A stretch of 64,000 nucleotides of DNA from Pseudomonas entomophila (GCF_029193575.1 NZ_JARGCS010000012.1:62001-126000); one strand, 5' to 3'; positions 1 through 8,893 are shown, numbered from the stretch's first letter. Notes: generated from the letters alone by a model not told the origin. A program made the numbers and translations.

Positions 1-1
1 G

Positions 2-250
2 AAGCTGATCGATGCCGCCGAAGACATCGTCCGCCCCTTGCAGGAACGGATTGTGCGGGTCGACCGGGAAACCCTGGCGCTTGGTTATGCCGGGGTCTAT
101 TCGAGCTTCCTGCGCCATGCCGAGGCGGCGGCCGCGACCTATGGCCTGTCGGCCTTCGACATCCTCGTCGAGCTGGGCCGGCGCCGCATGATCGGCGGCC
201 AGGAAGACATGATCGTCGACGTTGCCCTAGACCTGCTCAAGCAGGCCTGA
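2..250 (+). CDS. 4-hydroxy-2-oxovalerate aldolase, C-terminal fragment
   Basis: The reading frame enters from the left edge and ends at TGA 248-250, leaving the last 82 residues. The segment ([14 protein letters not shown], then [14 protein letters not shown], then [16 protein letters not shown]) resembles the C-terminal communication domain of DmpG/MhpE/BphI aldolases, which split 4-hydroxy-2-oxovalerate into pyruvate and acetaldehyde and pair with an acylating acetaldehyde dehydrogenase. The catalytic TIM barrel lies outside the window. Family assignment is by recognition of this tail only. It implies that a meta-cleavage pathway for an aromatic compound lies to the left, which fits the MetA-like outer-membrane protein immediately downstream. 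Confidence 0.8.
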   Translation, partial: KLIDAAEDIVRPLQERIVRVDRETLALGYAGVYSSFLRHAEAAAATYGLSAFDILVELGRRRMIGGQEDMIVDVALDLLKQA

Positions 251-278
251 GGCCCTTTCCTCCAAGCGTTTCCCACAC

Positions 279-303
279 AGGCCCGCAGGTGAGGGCGGGC
301 CTG
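279..303. repeat. GC-rich stem-loop after the aldolase gene
   Basis: CAGGCCCGC at 279-287 pairs with GCGGGCCTG at 295-303 around a 7-base loop. No T-run follows, so it is at best a weak terminator or an mRNA-processing hairpin between the aldolase and the outer-membrane protein gene. Confidence 0.4.
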
Positions 304-374
304 CCTGAGGTCGGCTGCGCCGCCGAAACGCGGGCGCCGGCCTGGCCATCCTCGCCAACCCATGGGTAGACACG

Positions 375-1292
375 ATGAACAATAACAAGACCGCCGTAAC
401 CCCATCCCCGCTCACCGCCCGGCTGCTGCTGGGGTGTTCACTGGCCGCGCTGGCGCCGTTGGCCGACGCCACCGAAGGCGGCGCCTCGATGTACCCGATG
501 GGTGCCGAGAACTACCTGTCCGGGGCGATGCCGCCACCGGGCCTGTACGGCACCGTCTACGCCCAGCACTACCGCGCCGACCGCCTGCGCGGCAACGACG
601 GGCGCGAGTTGCCGGTGGATTTCAGCCTGCGCGCCAACGTCATCGCGCCGCGCTTCGTGTGGGTCACCGAGCAGAAGGTGCTGGGCGGCAGCCTGGCGTT
701 CCATGCCATCGTCCCGCTGGTCGACCTGAAGGTCTCGCTCGGTGGCGACAGCCAGCGCAAGCGCGAGCTAGGGGACATCACCTTCGGCCCGGGCCTGGGC
801 TACCACTACAGTGAAAAGTTCCATGCCGCCTACGGCATCGACTTCTTCGCCCCCACCGGGCGCTTCGACCGCGACGACCTGGTCAACATCGGCCGCAACT
901 ACTGGACCGTGCAACCGGTGGCGGCCTTCAGCTACATCGACCCGAACGGCCTGAACGTCGACGTCAAGACCATGTACGATTTCAACCTGCGCAACCGCGA
1001 CACGCACTACCGCTCAGGCCAGGAGCTGCATGCCGACTACGCCATCGGCTGGGGGCTGGGCAATGGCTGGGTGCTGGGCGTGGGCGGCTATGTGTATCGG
1101 CAGACCACCGACGACGACCTGCGCGGCGAGCGGGTCGAGGACAACAAGGGCCGGGCTTTCGCCATCGGCCCGTCGATCAAGTACAGCAGCCCGCAGGGCT
1201 GGTTCGTGACCGCCAAGTGGCAACAGGAGCGCGCCGTGCGCAACCGTGCCGAAGGCGACGCGTACTGGCTGAAGCTGGTGTTTCCGTTCTGA
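375..1292 (+). CDS. MetA-pathway outer-membrane protein (phenol-degradation family)
   Basis: A 305-residue protein with an N-terminal signal peptide (hydrophobic LLLGCSLAALAPLA, likely cut near residue 32) and a glycine/aromatic-rich beta-strand pattern ending in LVFPF, the terminal Phe typical of outer-membrane barrels. It resembles the Phenol_MetA_deg family (SphA-like), found beside meta-cleavage genes and thought to move hydrophobic aromatics across the outer membrane. It lies 124 bases after the aldolase on the same strand, so co-transcription is plausible. The substrate is not visible in the sequence. The ribosome-binding site is weak (GGGTAG region before the ATG). Confidence 0.75.
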   Translation: MNNNKTAVTPSPLTARLLLGCSLAALAPLADATEGGASMYPMGAENYLSGAMPPPGLYGTVYAQHYRADRLRGNDGRELPVDFSLRANVIAPRFVWVTEQKVLGGSLAFHAIVPLVDLKVSLGGDSQRKRELGDITFGPGLGYHYSEKFHAAYGIDFFAPTGRFDRDDLVNIGRNYWTVQPVAAFSYIDPNGLNVDVKTMYDFNLRNRDTHYRSGQELHADYAIGWGLGNGWVLGVGGYVYRQTTDDDLRGERVEDNKGRAFAIGPSIKYSSPQGWFVTAKWQQERAVRNRAEGDAYWLKLVFPF

Positions 1293-1355
1293 CCCCCGGC
1301 CGGCCCCGTGCTTATGGGGCTGGCCACCGAGAATCCGTGCCTGGAGCATGCCTGC

Positions 1356-2246
1356 ATGACAACCCCTCTCTACAAGCATTTCACCACCACCGCGCAACTC
1401 GACGAGGAATACGACATCGAGGCCTCGGTGGCGGATTTCGATGGCTACGTGCGGCAGTTCATCGCGCAAAGCCAGGCCGCGCGCGCCGAATTGCCCAACC
1501 AGTTGGACGTGCCCTACGGCCCGACCCTGGACGAGACCTTCGACGTGTTCTTCCCGCCGCAGCACAGCCCCGAGGCCTTGCGTCCGGCGGTGTTCTTCGT
1601 GCATGGCGGCTACTGGCGGGCGACCACCAGCAAGGAGTGGAGCTACGTGGCCAAGGGCCTGGCCGCGCAGGGCGTGGTCACGGTGGTGGAGAACTACACC
1701 CTGGCGCCGAAGGTCACCATCGCCGAGATCGTGCGTCAGCACCGCGCGGCGTTCAGCTTCCTGTGGCGCAACGCCGAGCGGTTCGGCATCGACCGTGAGC
1801 GCATCGTCGTGGTGGGCCACTCGGCGGGCGCCCACGGCGTGGTCGAGCTGCTGGCCACCGACTGGGTCGGCGACTACGGCTTGCCCGCCCAGCCTTACCT
1901 GGGCGCCATCGCGGTGAGCGGGGTGTATGACCTGCGCCCGCTGCCGCACACCTTCCTGGCCGCGACCCTGGACTTCACCTGGCAGTCGGCCGAGGCGCTG
2001 AGCCCGATCCTGCACATCCCCGCTCAGCTACCGCCGCTGATGCTGCCCTACGGGCTGCGCGAGACGGCCGAGTTCCGTCGCCAGACCACCGACTACGCCC
2101 AGGCCTGCCTCGCGCGTGGCGTGCCGGTGGAGCTGCTGGCGCTGGACCTGGACCACTTCAATATCCTCGACGACCTGGCGCGCGGCGTCGGGCCGATGGT
2201 GCAGCGCATCCAGGAATGGCTGCGCCTGGCCCCCGCTCAGGCCTGA
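1356..2246 (+). CDS. Arylformamidase-like alpha/beta hydrolase
   Basis: A 296-residue alpha/beta hydrolase. HGGYWR forms the oxyanion loop typical of kynurenine formamidase (KynB-like) enzymes, GHSAG carries the nucleophile Ser, and the late LDHFN motif supplies the likely catalytic His. ATG 1356 is preferred over an in-frame ATG at 1308 because a GGAG-type site (1341-1346) sits about 9 bases upstream and the family normally starts with a short lead into the YDIEASVADF segment. It likely hydrolyses an ester or amide of an aromatic catabolic intermediate. A paralogue with the same YxxxASVADFD start lies at 20372-21226. The true substrate is unknown. Confidence 0.75.
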   Translation: MTTPLYKHFTTTAQLDEEYDIEASVADFDGYVRQFIAQSQAARAELPNQLDVPYGPTLDETFDVFFPPQHSPEALRPAVFFVHGGYWRATTSKEWSYVAKGLAAQGVVTVVENYTLAPKVTIAEIVRQHRAAFSFLWRNAERFGIDRERIVVVGHSAGAHGVVELLATDWVGDYGLPAQPYLGAIAVSGVYDLRPLPHTFLAATLDFTWQSAEALSPILHIPAQLPPLMLPYGLRETAEFRRQTTDYAQACLARGVPVELLALDLDHFNILDDLARGVGPMVQRIQEWLRLAPAQA

Positions 2247-2641
2247 AGCCGCCGGCGCTGGTCGCGGGTGGTTTGCTTGATCCGGTCGACGGTGTGCAGC
2301 AGCGCTTGCGCGGGCTGCTCCAGGGGCTGTGCGCAGGGTAGCGCGTGGGTCGGCCAGAGCTTCGCCAAGGTGCTGATGCGTTGCGGCTCGTCGAGCAGCA
2401 GGAAGCAGCGCGGCGCCTGCAATTGCTCGGGCCGGCAATGCTCGGGGAAGTCCAGCCGGGTGGTGTGCTCGCCAAGCGCGTCCAGGTGCAGGATGCAGAC
2501 ATCGTCGAAGTAGCGGAACTCGTGATGCAAAAGGTCGAGGGTGGCGGGGCACGAGGTGACCGCGATGACGGTGGTGGTGGCTTCGCCGCGGGTTTCACGG
2601 ATGAACCGGGCGTGGGAGGTTCCCTGTCTCGAATCGCGCAT
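2237..2641 (-). CDS. Hypothetical protein, 134 aa
   Basis: I do not recognise a family. The frame reads like a real soluble protein (TTTVIAVTSCPATLDLL, a central LHLDALGEHTTRLDFPEHC, a basic C-terminus), with codon use like its neighbours. It overlaps the end of the hydrolase gene by 10 bases tail to tail. The start at 2641 has an AAGAG sequence about 6 bases upstream. It has no signal peptide or membrane segment. Its role is unknown. Confidence 0.5.
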   Translation of the reverse strand: MRDSRQGTSHARFIRETRGEATTTVIAVTSCPATLDLLHHEFRYFDDVCILHLDALGEHTTRLDFPEHCRPEQLQAPRCFLLLDEPQRISTLAKLWPTHALPCAQPLEQPAQALLHTVDRIKQTTRDQRRRLQA

Positions 2642-2850
2642 GGTGGTCTCTTGTTGTTGGAGGGAGAGCGATGCGGTGCGGGGAATATCCTAGGTTCGGC
2701 GAGGGGCGAATGTGCTTCGCTTTTGCGGGGCGTGGGTGCGCAGGTGTTCCTGTGTTTGGCGCCTTTGTGGGTGTTGGTTTTCGTCTGATCAGATTGAGCG
2801 GAAGAATCTTCTGGTTCGCTGCGCAGGTTTGCCAGCTGTGTAAGGTGGCT

Positions 2851-2875
2851 ATCGCGGGGCAAGCCCGCTCAGGTG
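2851..2875. repeat. REP element, single copy
   Basis: Core ATCGCGGGGCAAGCCCGC, the same short palindromic element that recurs at about ten places in this window, always between genes. Confidence 0.6.
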
Positions 2876-2904
2876 CACCGCTGCCCTCAGCTGCAACAGC
2901 CTCC

Positions 2905-3384
2905 TCAGATATTGAGAAACCCATCCGACTTCACCTCGTTGAGCACGAAGAACGTGCGCACCTGGCGCACGCCGGGCAGGGCGATGATGCGTGTGTTGTG
3001 CAGGTGGTTGAACGCCGGCAGGTCGCGCACGCGCACCTTCAGGAAGTAATCCACGTCACCGGCCACCAGCCAGCACTCCAGCACCTGCGGCAGGTTGCGC
3101 GCGGCGGCTTCGAAGGCGGCGAAGGTTTCCGGGGTGGAGCGGTCGAGCACCACGCCGATCAATACCACCGTGCCTTGCTGCAGCACGTTGGGGTCGATCT
3201 GCGCGTGCACGCCCTTGATCACGCCCGCGTCGAACAGGCGCTTGGTGTGGTTCCAGCAGGCCGTGGTGCTCAGGCCGACTTTCTTCGCAAGCTCGGCGTT
3301 GCTGATCCGGCCGTTGGCCTGCAGGGCCCGCAGGATCTTGCGCTCGTGGGCGTTGATCTCGATGGGTTTGGCGGGTTCTTTCAT
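2905..3384 (-). CDS. Lrp/AsnC-family regulator (MdeR-like)
   Basis: A 159-residue Lrp/AsnC regulator. An N-terminal winged helix (ERKILRALQANGRISNAELA, then STTACWNHTKRLFDAGVI) is followed by a RAM ligand-binding domain (VVLIGVVLDRSTPETF, then GDVDYFLKVRVRDL). ATG 3384 is chosen because the helix-turn-helix then begins at the usual distance; longer frames add low-complexity sequence. The gene is transcribed away from the 3692-8252 operon, the layout of mdeR and mdeAB in P. putida, so control of the 2-oxobutanoate dehydrogenase genes is inferred. Its RAM domain is strikingly similar to that of AcdR at 8362-8871. Confidence 0.85.
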   Translation of the reverse strand: MKEPAKPIEINAHERKILRALQANGRISNAELAKKVGLSTTACWNHTKRLFDAGVIKGVHAQIDPNVLQQGTVVLIGVVLDRSTPETFAAFEAAARNLPQVLECWLVAGDVDYFLKVRVRDLPAFNHLHNTRIIALPGVRQVRTFFVLNEVKSDGFLNI

Positions 3385-3691
3385 GGAGGCCTCTGGTAAG
3401 GAGTGGGGGCGCAGTGTGCCCATCGCGGGGCAAACCCGCTTCTGCAAGCACCGCGCCGGTCACGAAGGCAACGCCGCACCCGTAGGCGCGGGCTTGCCCC
3501 GCGATGGCGACACCCGAGTGCCGAATCGAACTGGATGAATATTTCGCTTTTTAATTCACAGCGGGATCAACATTCAACTTCCTGAGCAAAAGCAGGACTC
3601 GCTTCCAATCACCTTCGAATAATAGGTATGAAATTCCGCCGCCCGCTGGGTATCGTTTCAGGACGGTTTCCATCAACGAAGGGAGCGGTCG
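3385..3691. other. Divergent intergenic region with REPIN
   Basis: This 307-base region separates the Lrp gene from the dehydrogenase operon. Its left part is a REPIN (3419-3508). Its right part (about 3530-3690) is AT-richer and should contain both promoters; I could not fix -35/-10 boxes with confidence. A GGGAG ribosome-binding site precedes the 3692 start. Confidence 0.5.
3419..3508. repeat. REPIN (inverted REP pair)
   Basis: CATCGCGGGGCAAACCCGC on the left and GCGGGCTTGCCCCGCGATG on the right are near-perfect inverted copies about 45 bases apart. This is the paired REPIN form of the P. putida-group REP element. Confidence 0.7.
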
Positions 3692-4144
3692 ATGCTGGCG
3701 ATTTCCAGGTTCGCAAGGTGGGTGAAAACCCCGTCGCAAGAGGCGGCGGTGGTCATCGTTTCCAGCGCCGCGCTGGGCGCTGAGGTCAGCGACGGCCTGG
3801 CCCGCGCCATCGCTGACTGGAACGAAGTGGCGCACCTGCACGTGCAAGACATGGACGCCCTGCAAGCCAACTGGCTGGCCGCCGAGCGCGGCCAGCCCCA
3901 CACCGACTGCCAGGCCAGCGCCCTGCTGCGCGCGGTGTCCAAGCGCTGCTACCTGCTGGACCTGGAAAGCGAAGGCGCGGTGCGCCTGGCCTGGCTCGGC
4001 TCGGTGTGCGGGCATGAGCTGCACTGCCTGCAACTGACCCCGGGGCTGGCCGCCGAAGAGGGCGCGCAGGCGCAGGTCCAGCGCGTGGTCGAGGTGGCCA
4101 GGACCCTGGTGCGCACCGTCCTGGCCGAGCGCTTCGCGCCCTGA
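3692..4144 (+). CDS. Hypothetical protein in dehydrogenase operon, 150 aa
   Basis: I recognise no domain. It is a 150-residue, probably cytoplasmic alpha/beta protein (AAVVIVSSAALGAEV, then KRCYLLDLES, then a long C-terminal helix). A GGGAG site about 8 bases upstream supports the ATG at 3692. It is the first gene of the operon, 42 bases before the E1 gene, so it may assist the 2-oxo acid dehydrogenase or its substrate supply. No catalytic motif is visible and no function should be assumed. Confidence 0.65.
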   Translation: MLAISRFARWVKTPSQEAAVVIVSSAALGAEVSDGLARAIADWNEVAHLHVQDMDALQANWLAAERGQPHTDCQASALLRAVSKRCYLLDLESEGAVRLAWLGSVCGHELHCLQLTPGLAAEEGAQAQVQRVVEVARTLVRTVLAERFAP

Positions 4145-4186
4145 ACCGATTGCCTACAAGAACAACACCGAGGTCGAGTAGCTGTC

Positions 4187-6895
4187 ATGAGCAAGCAACA
4201 AGCCGCTGTTCCGTTGACCGGTTCGCCCCAGGCGGACGACATCGATTCCCTTGAACTCGAAGAGTGGCGTGACGCGCTGCTGTCGCTGCTTGAGCACGAT
4301 GGCCCCGAGCGGGCCAGGCAGGTGCTCGACCTGCTGGCGGCGCTGGCCCGTCGCGCGCCGATCGACTGGCAACCGCCCCACGGCACGCCGTACATCAACA
4401 GCATCAGCGTCGACCAGCAGCCGGTGTTCCCCGGCGACCTGGCCATCGAGGAGCGGTTGGCCTCGATCATGCGCTGGAACGCGCTGGCCATGGTGGTGCG
4501 CGCCAACCAGGCCTATGGCGAGCTGGGCGGCCACATCGCCAGCTACGCGAGCGCTGCCGACCTGTTCGAGGTGGGCTTCAACCACTTCTTCCGGGCCAGC
4601 GACCAGGCGGGTGGCTCGGACCTGGTGTTCTTCCAGCCGCACTCGGCGCCAGGCGTGTATGCCCGGGCTTTCCTCGAAGGGCGCCTGGAACAGCACAACC
4701 TGCACTACTACCGCCAGGAGATCAGTGCCCAGCGCGCGGGGGTGCAGGGTCTGTCGAGTTATCCACACCCCTGGCTGATGCCGGACTTCTGGCAGTTCCC
4801 CACCGGCTCCATGGGCATCGGCCCGATCAGCTCGATCTACCAGGCGCGCTTCATGCGCTACCTGCAACACCGTGGCCTGCAACAGACCGACGGGCGACGG
4901 GTGTGGGGCGTGTTCGGCGACGGCGAGATGGACGAGCCGGAAAGCATGTCGGCCCTGACCCTGGCCGCCCGCGAGCGCCTGGACAACCTGGTGTGGGTGG
5001 TCAACTGCAACCTGCAACGCCTGGACGGCCCGGTGCGTGGCAACGGGCGCATCATCGACGAGCTGGAAACCCTGTTCGCCGGCGCCGGCTGGCGGGTGAT
5101 CAAGCTGGCCTGGGGCTCGGACTGGGACGGGCTGTTCGCCCGCGATGCGTCCGGCGAGCTGGTGCGGGCGTTGTCCAGCACCGTCGATGGCCAGTTGCAG
5201 ACCTTCGCCGCCAAGGACGGGCGCTACAACCGCGAGCACTTCTTCGGCCAGAGCGAGGCGCTGGCGCGCCTGGCCCAGGGCTTGACCGACGAGCAGATCG
5301 ACCGCCTCAAGCGCGGCGGCCACGACATGGTGAAGATCCACGCCGCGTATGCCGCCGCCCAGCACAGCGACGGCCGGCCGACGGTGATCCTGGCGCAGAC
5401 CAAGAAGGGCTACGGCATGGGCGAGGCCGGCCAGGGCAAGATGACCACCCATCAGCAGAAGAAGCTCGACCGCGACGCGCTGATCGCCTTCCGCAACCGC
5501 TTCAACCTGCCGCTGAGCGACGCCCAGGTCGAGGCCCTGGAGTTCTACAAGCCCGCCGACGACAGCCACGAGATGCGCTACCTGCACGCCCGGCGCCAGG
5601 CGCTCGGCGGCTACCTGCCGGCGCGTCCGCGCCAGGCCGAGCCGCTGGCGGTGCCGGCGCTGGCCGGCTACGGCGCCTTCGCCACCCAGGCCGAGGGCAA
5701 GGAGATGTCCACCACCATGGCCTTCGTGCGCCTGCTCGGCGGGCTGCTCAAGGACAAGCAGCTCGGCCCGCGCGTGGTGCCGATCGTCGCCGACGAGGCG
5801 CGCACCTTCGGCATGGCCAACCTGTTCAAGCAGATCGGCATCTACTCCAGCGTTGGCCAGCAGTACGAGCCCGAGGACATCGGCTCGATACTTTGCTACC
5901 GCGAAGCGCTGGACGGGCAGATCCTCGAAGAGGGCATCAGCGAGGCCGGCGCCATCAGCTCGTGGGTGGCGGCGGCGACCAGCTATTCGGCCCACGGCCT
6001 GCCGATGCTGCCGTTCTACATCTACTACTCGATGTTCGGCTTCCAGCGCATCGGCGACCTGATCTGGGCCGCGGCCGACCAGCGCGCGCGGGGCTTCCTG
6101 CTTGGCGCCACCGCGGGGCGCACCACGCTTGGCGGTGAAGGCTTGCAGCACCAGGATGGCCACAGCCTGCTGCTGGCCGCCACCGTGCCCAACTGCCGGG
6201 CCTACGACCCGGCCTTCGCCGGCGAGTTCGCGGTGATCCTCGACCACGGCATGCGGCGCATGCTCGAACAGCAGCAGGACGAGTTCTACTACGTCACCCT
6301 GATGAACGAGAACTACCCGCAGCCGAGCCTGCCGCAGGGGGTCGAGGACGACATCATCCGTGGCCTGTACCGCCTGGAAAACCACGCGCTGGAAGGCGCC
6401 AAGGCGCAGGTTCGGCTGCTCGGCTCGGGCACCATCCTGCGCGAGGTGCAGGCCGCCGCGCAGTTGCTGGCGCAGGACTGGGGCGTGGCCTGCGAAGTGT
6501 GGAGCGCCACCAGTTTCAGCGAACTGGCCCGCGATGCCCGCGAGGTCGAGCGCTGGAACCGCCTGCACCCGCTGGAGCAGCCGCAGGTCAGCCACCTGTC
6601 GCGCTGCCTGCCCCAGGGCGCGCCGGTGATTGCCGCCACCGACTACGTCAGCGCCTGGCCGCACCTGGTGGCGCCGTACCTGCGCGACCGCTTCGTGGCG
6701 CTGGGCACCGATGGTTTCGGCCGCAGCGACAACCGCGAGCAACTGCGCGGCTTCTTCGAGGTCGACCGCCGCCAGGTGGTGTTGGCGGCGCTGTCGAGCC
6801 TGGTGGCCGAGGGTGCGCTGGCGGCGTCGGTGTGCGCCGAGGCCATCGCCCGCTACGGCATCGACGTCGACGCGCCAGCGCCGTGGCGCTGCTGA
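4187..6895 (+). CDS. aceE: Pyruvate-dehydrogenase-type E1 (2-oxobutanoate dehydrogenase E1, MdeB-like)
   Basis: A 902-residue homodimeric-type 2-oxo acid dehydrogenase E1, close to E. coli AceE length (887). The thiamine-diphosphate motif GDGEMDEPES lies near residues 244-253, and the second half keeps the GEGLQHQDGHS and FYIYYSMFG segments typical of AceE. The reaction is thiamine-dependent decarboxylation of a 2-oxo acid with transfer to the E2 lipoyl group. Its partner E2 follows at 6996, but no E3 is present here. In P. putida an AceE homologue, MdeB, acts on 2-oxobutanoate from methionine gamma-lyase. Here no lyase gene is seen, but ACC deaminase, which makes the same keto acid, lies downstream. 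Substrate preference is inferred from that context; a general pyruvate role is possible. Confidence 0.85.
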   Translation: MSKQQAAVPLTGSPQADDIDSLELEEWRDALLSLLEHDGPERARQVLDLLAALARRAPIDWQPPHGTPYINSISVDQQPVFPGDLAIEERLASIMRWNALAMVVRANQAYGELGGHIASYASAADLFEVGFNHFFRASDQAGGSDLVFFQPHSAPGVYARAFLEGRLEQHNLHYYRQEISAQRAGVQGLSSYPHPWLMPDFWQFPTGSMGIGPISSIYQARFMRYLQHRGLQQTDGRRVWGVFGDGEMDEPESMSALTLAARERLDNLVWVVNCNLQRLDGPVRGNGRIIDELETLFAGAGWRVIKLAWGSDWDGLFARDASGELVRALSSTVDGQLQTFAAKDGRYNREHFFGQSEALARLAQGLTDEQIDRLKRGGHDMVKIHAAYAAAQHSDGRPTVILAQTKKGYGMGEAGQGKMTTHQQKKLDRDALIAFRNRFNLPLSDAQVEALEFYKPADDSHEMRYLHARRQALGGYLPARPRQAEPLAVPALAGYGAFATQAEGKEMSTTMAFVRLLGGLLKDKQLGPRVVPIVADEARTFGMANLFKQIGIYSSVGQQYEPEDIGSILCYREALDGQILEEGISEAGAISSWVAAATSYSAHGLPMLPFYIYYSMFGFQRIGDLIWAAADQRARGFLLGATAGRTTLGGEGLQHQDGHSLLLAATVPNCRAYDPAFAGEFAVILDHGMRRMLEQQQDEFYYVTLMNENYPQPSLPQGVEDDIIRGLYRLENHALEGAKAQVRLLGSGTILREVQAAAQLLAQDWGVACEVWSATSFSELARDAREVERWNRLHPLEQPQVSHLSRCLPQGAPVIAATDYVSAWPHLVAPYLRDRFVALGTDGFGRSDNREQLRGFFEVDRRQVVLAALSSLVAEGALAASVCAEAIARYGIDVDAPAPWRC

Positions 6896-6995
6896 CCGTC
6901 TGACCCCGCGACGGCGGCCCCCCGCCGTCGCTTCCTTTGCGTTTCTTACCGAGCGGTCGCCCGCGCGGCGACCTCGCTCGCATGGAGTAAAGCCA

Positions 6996-8252
6996 ATGAG
7001 TGTTTCCCAGGACATCCGCGTGCCCGATATCGGCGACTTCAAGGAGGTCGTGGTGATCGAGCTGCTGGTCGCTGCCGGTGATGTGGTCAGCGACGGCCAG
7101 GGCTTGATCGTGGTCGAGACCGACAAGGCGGCGATGGAGATTCCCGCGCCCGGCGCCGGGGTGATTCGCGCGTTGCATGTGGCGGTGGGTGACAAGGTCA
7201 GCGAGGGCAGCCTGATCGGTGCGCTCGAAGGCGTCGCTGCCGTGCCGCCCGAGGCGCCGAAGGCCGAGCCGGTGATGGCCGAGCCGGTCAGCGTCGCGGT
7301 GCCGGTGCCGGTGCCGGTCGCCGAGGCCGCGCCGGCCCGGCAGGTCTCGGGCGAGCTGCCGTTCGCCTCGCCGTCGGTGCGCAAGCTGGGCCGCGAACTG
7401 GGCGTCGCGCTCGGCGGCATCCGTGGCAGCGGCCCGCGCGGGCGCATCACCAAGGCCGACGTGCACGCCCATGTGCAGGGGCGCATGACCCAGGAGGCGG
7501 CGCCCCGTGCCAGCGGCTTCGATGGCTTGTTGCCCTGGCCACAGGTGGACTTCGCCCGCTTCGGCCCGGTCGAACGCCAGCCGTTGTCGCGCATCCGCAA
7601 GCTCAGTGGCGCCAACCTGCACCGCAACTGGGTGAGCATCCCGCATGTCACCAACCACGACGATGCCGACATCACTGAACTGGAGGCCTTCCGCCAGAAG
7701 CTCAACCGCGAGTTCGCTGGCGATGGCACCAAGGTGACCCTGCTGGCGCTGCTGATGAAGGCGTGCAGCGTGGCGCTGGGCGAGTTCCCCACCTTCAACG
7801 CCAGCCTTGAGGGCGACGAGCTGGTGCTCAAGCGCTACTGCCATATCGGCTTCGCCGCCGACACCGCGCAGGGGCTGGTGGTGCCGGTGATCCGTGACGT
7901 CGAGCGCAAGGGCGTGCTGGCCATCGCTCGGGAGATGGCCGAACTGTCGGCCAAGGCGCGCGAGGGCAAGCTGGGCAGTGCCGAGATGAGTGGTGGGTGT
8001 TTCACGATTTCGTCGTTGGGGGGGATTGGCGGGAGCTATTTCACGCCGATCATCAATGCGCCCGAGGTGGCGATTCTCGGGGTCGGCAAGAGCCGCACGG
8101 TGGTGGCCTGGGAGGCGGGCGGGCCGGTGCCGCGGCTGATGTTGCCGTTGAGCCTGAGCTGGGACCATCGGGTGGTCGATGGGGCCGAGGCGGGGCGCTT
8201 CAATGCGTGCCTGGTGCGGTTGCTGGGGGATTATCGGCGGTTGCTGCTGTAG
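6996..8252 (+). CDS. aceF: 2-oxo acid dehydrogenase E2 (dihydrolipoyl acyltransferase)
   Basis: A 418-residue E2. One lipoyl domain carries the lipoylated Lys44 in ETDKAAMEIP, followed by a Pro/Ala/Val linker (about 80-115), a peripheral-subunit-binding domain (about 120-160, ASPSVRKLGRELGV) and a catalytic domain with the DHRVVDG motif (His near 391). It is shorter than typical AceF proteins with two or three lipoyl domains. ATG 6996 is chosen because GGAG sits 8 bases upstream and the lipoyl domain then starts at once (VSQDIRVPDIG). It lies 100 bases after the E1 gene and should move the acyl group, likely propionyl, to CoA. Confidence 0.88.
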   Translation: MSVSQDIRVPDIGDFKEVVVIELLVAAGDVVSDGQGLIVVETDKAAMEIPAPGAGVIRALHVAVGDKVSEGSLIGALEGVAAVPPEAPKAEPVMAEPVSVAVPVPVPVAEAAPARQVSGELPFASPSVRKLGRELGVALGGIRGSGPRGRITKADVHAHVQGRMTQEAAPRASGFDGLLPWPQVDFARFGPVERQPLSRIRKLSGANLHRNWVSIPHVTNHDDADITELEAFRQKLNREFAGDGTKVTLLALLMKACSVALGEFPTFNASLEGDELVLKRYCHIGFAADTAQGLVVPVIRDVERKGVLAIAREMAELSAKAREGKLGSAEMSGGCFTISSLGGIGGSYFTPIINAPEVAILGVGKSRTVVAWEAGGPVPRLMLPLSLSWDHRVVDGAEAGRFNACLVRLLGDYRRLLL

Positions 8253-8263
8253 ACCGCGTCGCC

Positions 8264-8350
8264 CCCATCGCGGGGCAAGCACGCTCCTACAGGTATGGCG
8301 CCGTCCTCATGGACAGCGGGGTACCTGGAGCGGGCTTGCCCCGCGATGGC
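8264..8350. repeat. REPIN between convergent genes
   Basis: CCATCGCGGGGCAAGCACGCTC on the left mirrors GAGCGGGCTTGCCCCGCGATGG on the right, with about 35 bases between. It fills the space between the E2 gene and acdR, which converge, and could end transcription of both. Confidence 0.7.
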
Positions 8351-8361
8351 CGCGCCGCGTT

Positions 8362-8871
8362 CTATAGCGGAATCCGCGTGGTCGACAGCACCTGCCGCAA
8401 CCCCATGAACGAACGGATCTGCCGCACCCCCGGCAGGTACAGCAACTGCTCGGCGTGCAGCCGGTTGAAGCTGTTGCTGTCCTTGGTCCGCAGCAACATG
8501 AAGTAGTCGAACTCCCCCGTCACCACATGGCACTCCATGCACCCGGAGACCTTCTGCGCGGCCGCCTCGAACGCCGCGAACGACTCTGGTGTGGAGCGGT
8601 CCAGCACCACGCCGATCAGCACCACCATCCCCGCCTCCAGCGCCTCGTTGTCGAGCAGCGCGACGATCCCCTTGATCAGCCCCGCCTGCTTGAGCCGCTC
8701 GACCCGGCGCAGGCACGCCGGTGGGCTGAGCTTCACCTTGTCGGCCAGGGCCACGTTGGAGATCGACGCGTCCTGCTGCAGGGCGCGCAGGATGGCGCGG
8801 TCGGTGCGGTCAAGCGTGGTGGGCTCTGGCGCCTTTCCGGTGTTTCTGCTGCGTTCGTTTGTTGCTTTCAT
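8362..8871 (-). CDS. acdR: AcdR, Lrp-family regulator of ACC deaminase
   Basis: A 169-residue Lrp/AsnC protein. It has a basic N-terminal tail, an HTH (RTDRAILRALQQDASISNVA, then SPPACLRRVERLKQAGLI) and a RAM domain (VVLIGVVLDRSTPESFAAF, then EFDYFMLLRTKD). The start at 8871 puts the HTH at the usual place; a longer frame reaches into the promoter. It is divergent from acdS with a 191-base gap, the classic acdR-acdS arrangement in which AcdR activates acdS when ACC is present. The inverted repeat at 8894-8932 is a candidate binding site. It is a close paralogue of the regulator at 2905-3384. Confidence 0.9.
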   Translation of the reverse strand: MKATNERSRNTGKAPEPTTLDRTDRAILRALQQDASISNVALADKVKLSPPACLRRVERLKQAGLIKGIVALLDNEALEAGMVVLIGVVLDRSTPESFAAFEAAAQKVSGCMECHVVTGEFDYFMLLRTKDSNSFNRLHAEQLLYLPGVRQIRSFMGLRQVLSTTRIPL

Positions 8872-8893
8872 GGTGTTTTTTTCACAACAAAGG

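Noticed and set aside
4154..7831. A 1225-codon open frame antisense to the E1 and E2 genes
   Set aside because: It is a shadow frame caused by high GC at third positions; the translation is low-complexity and the plus-strand genes have clear family motifs.
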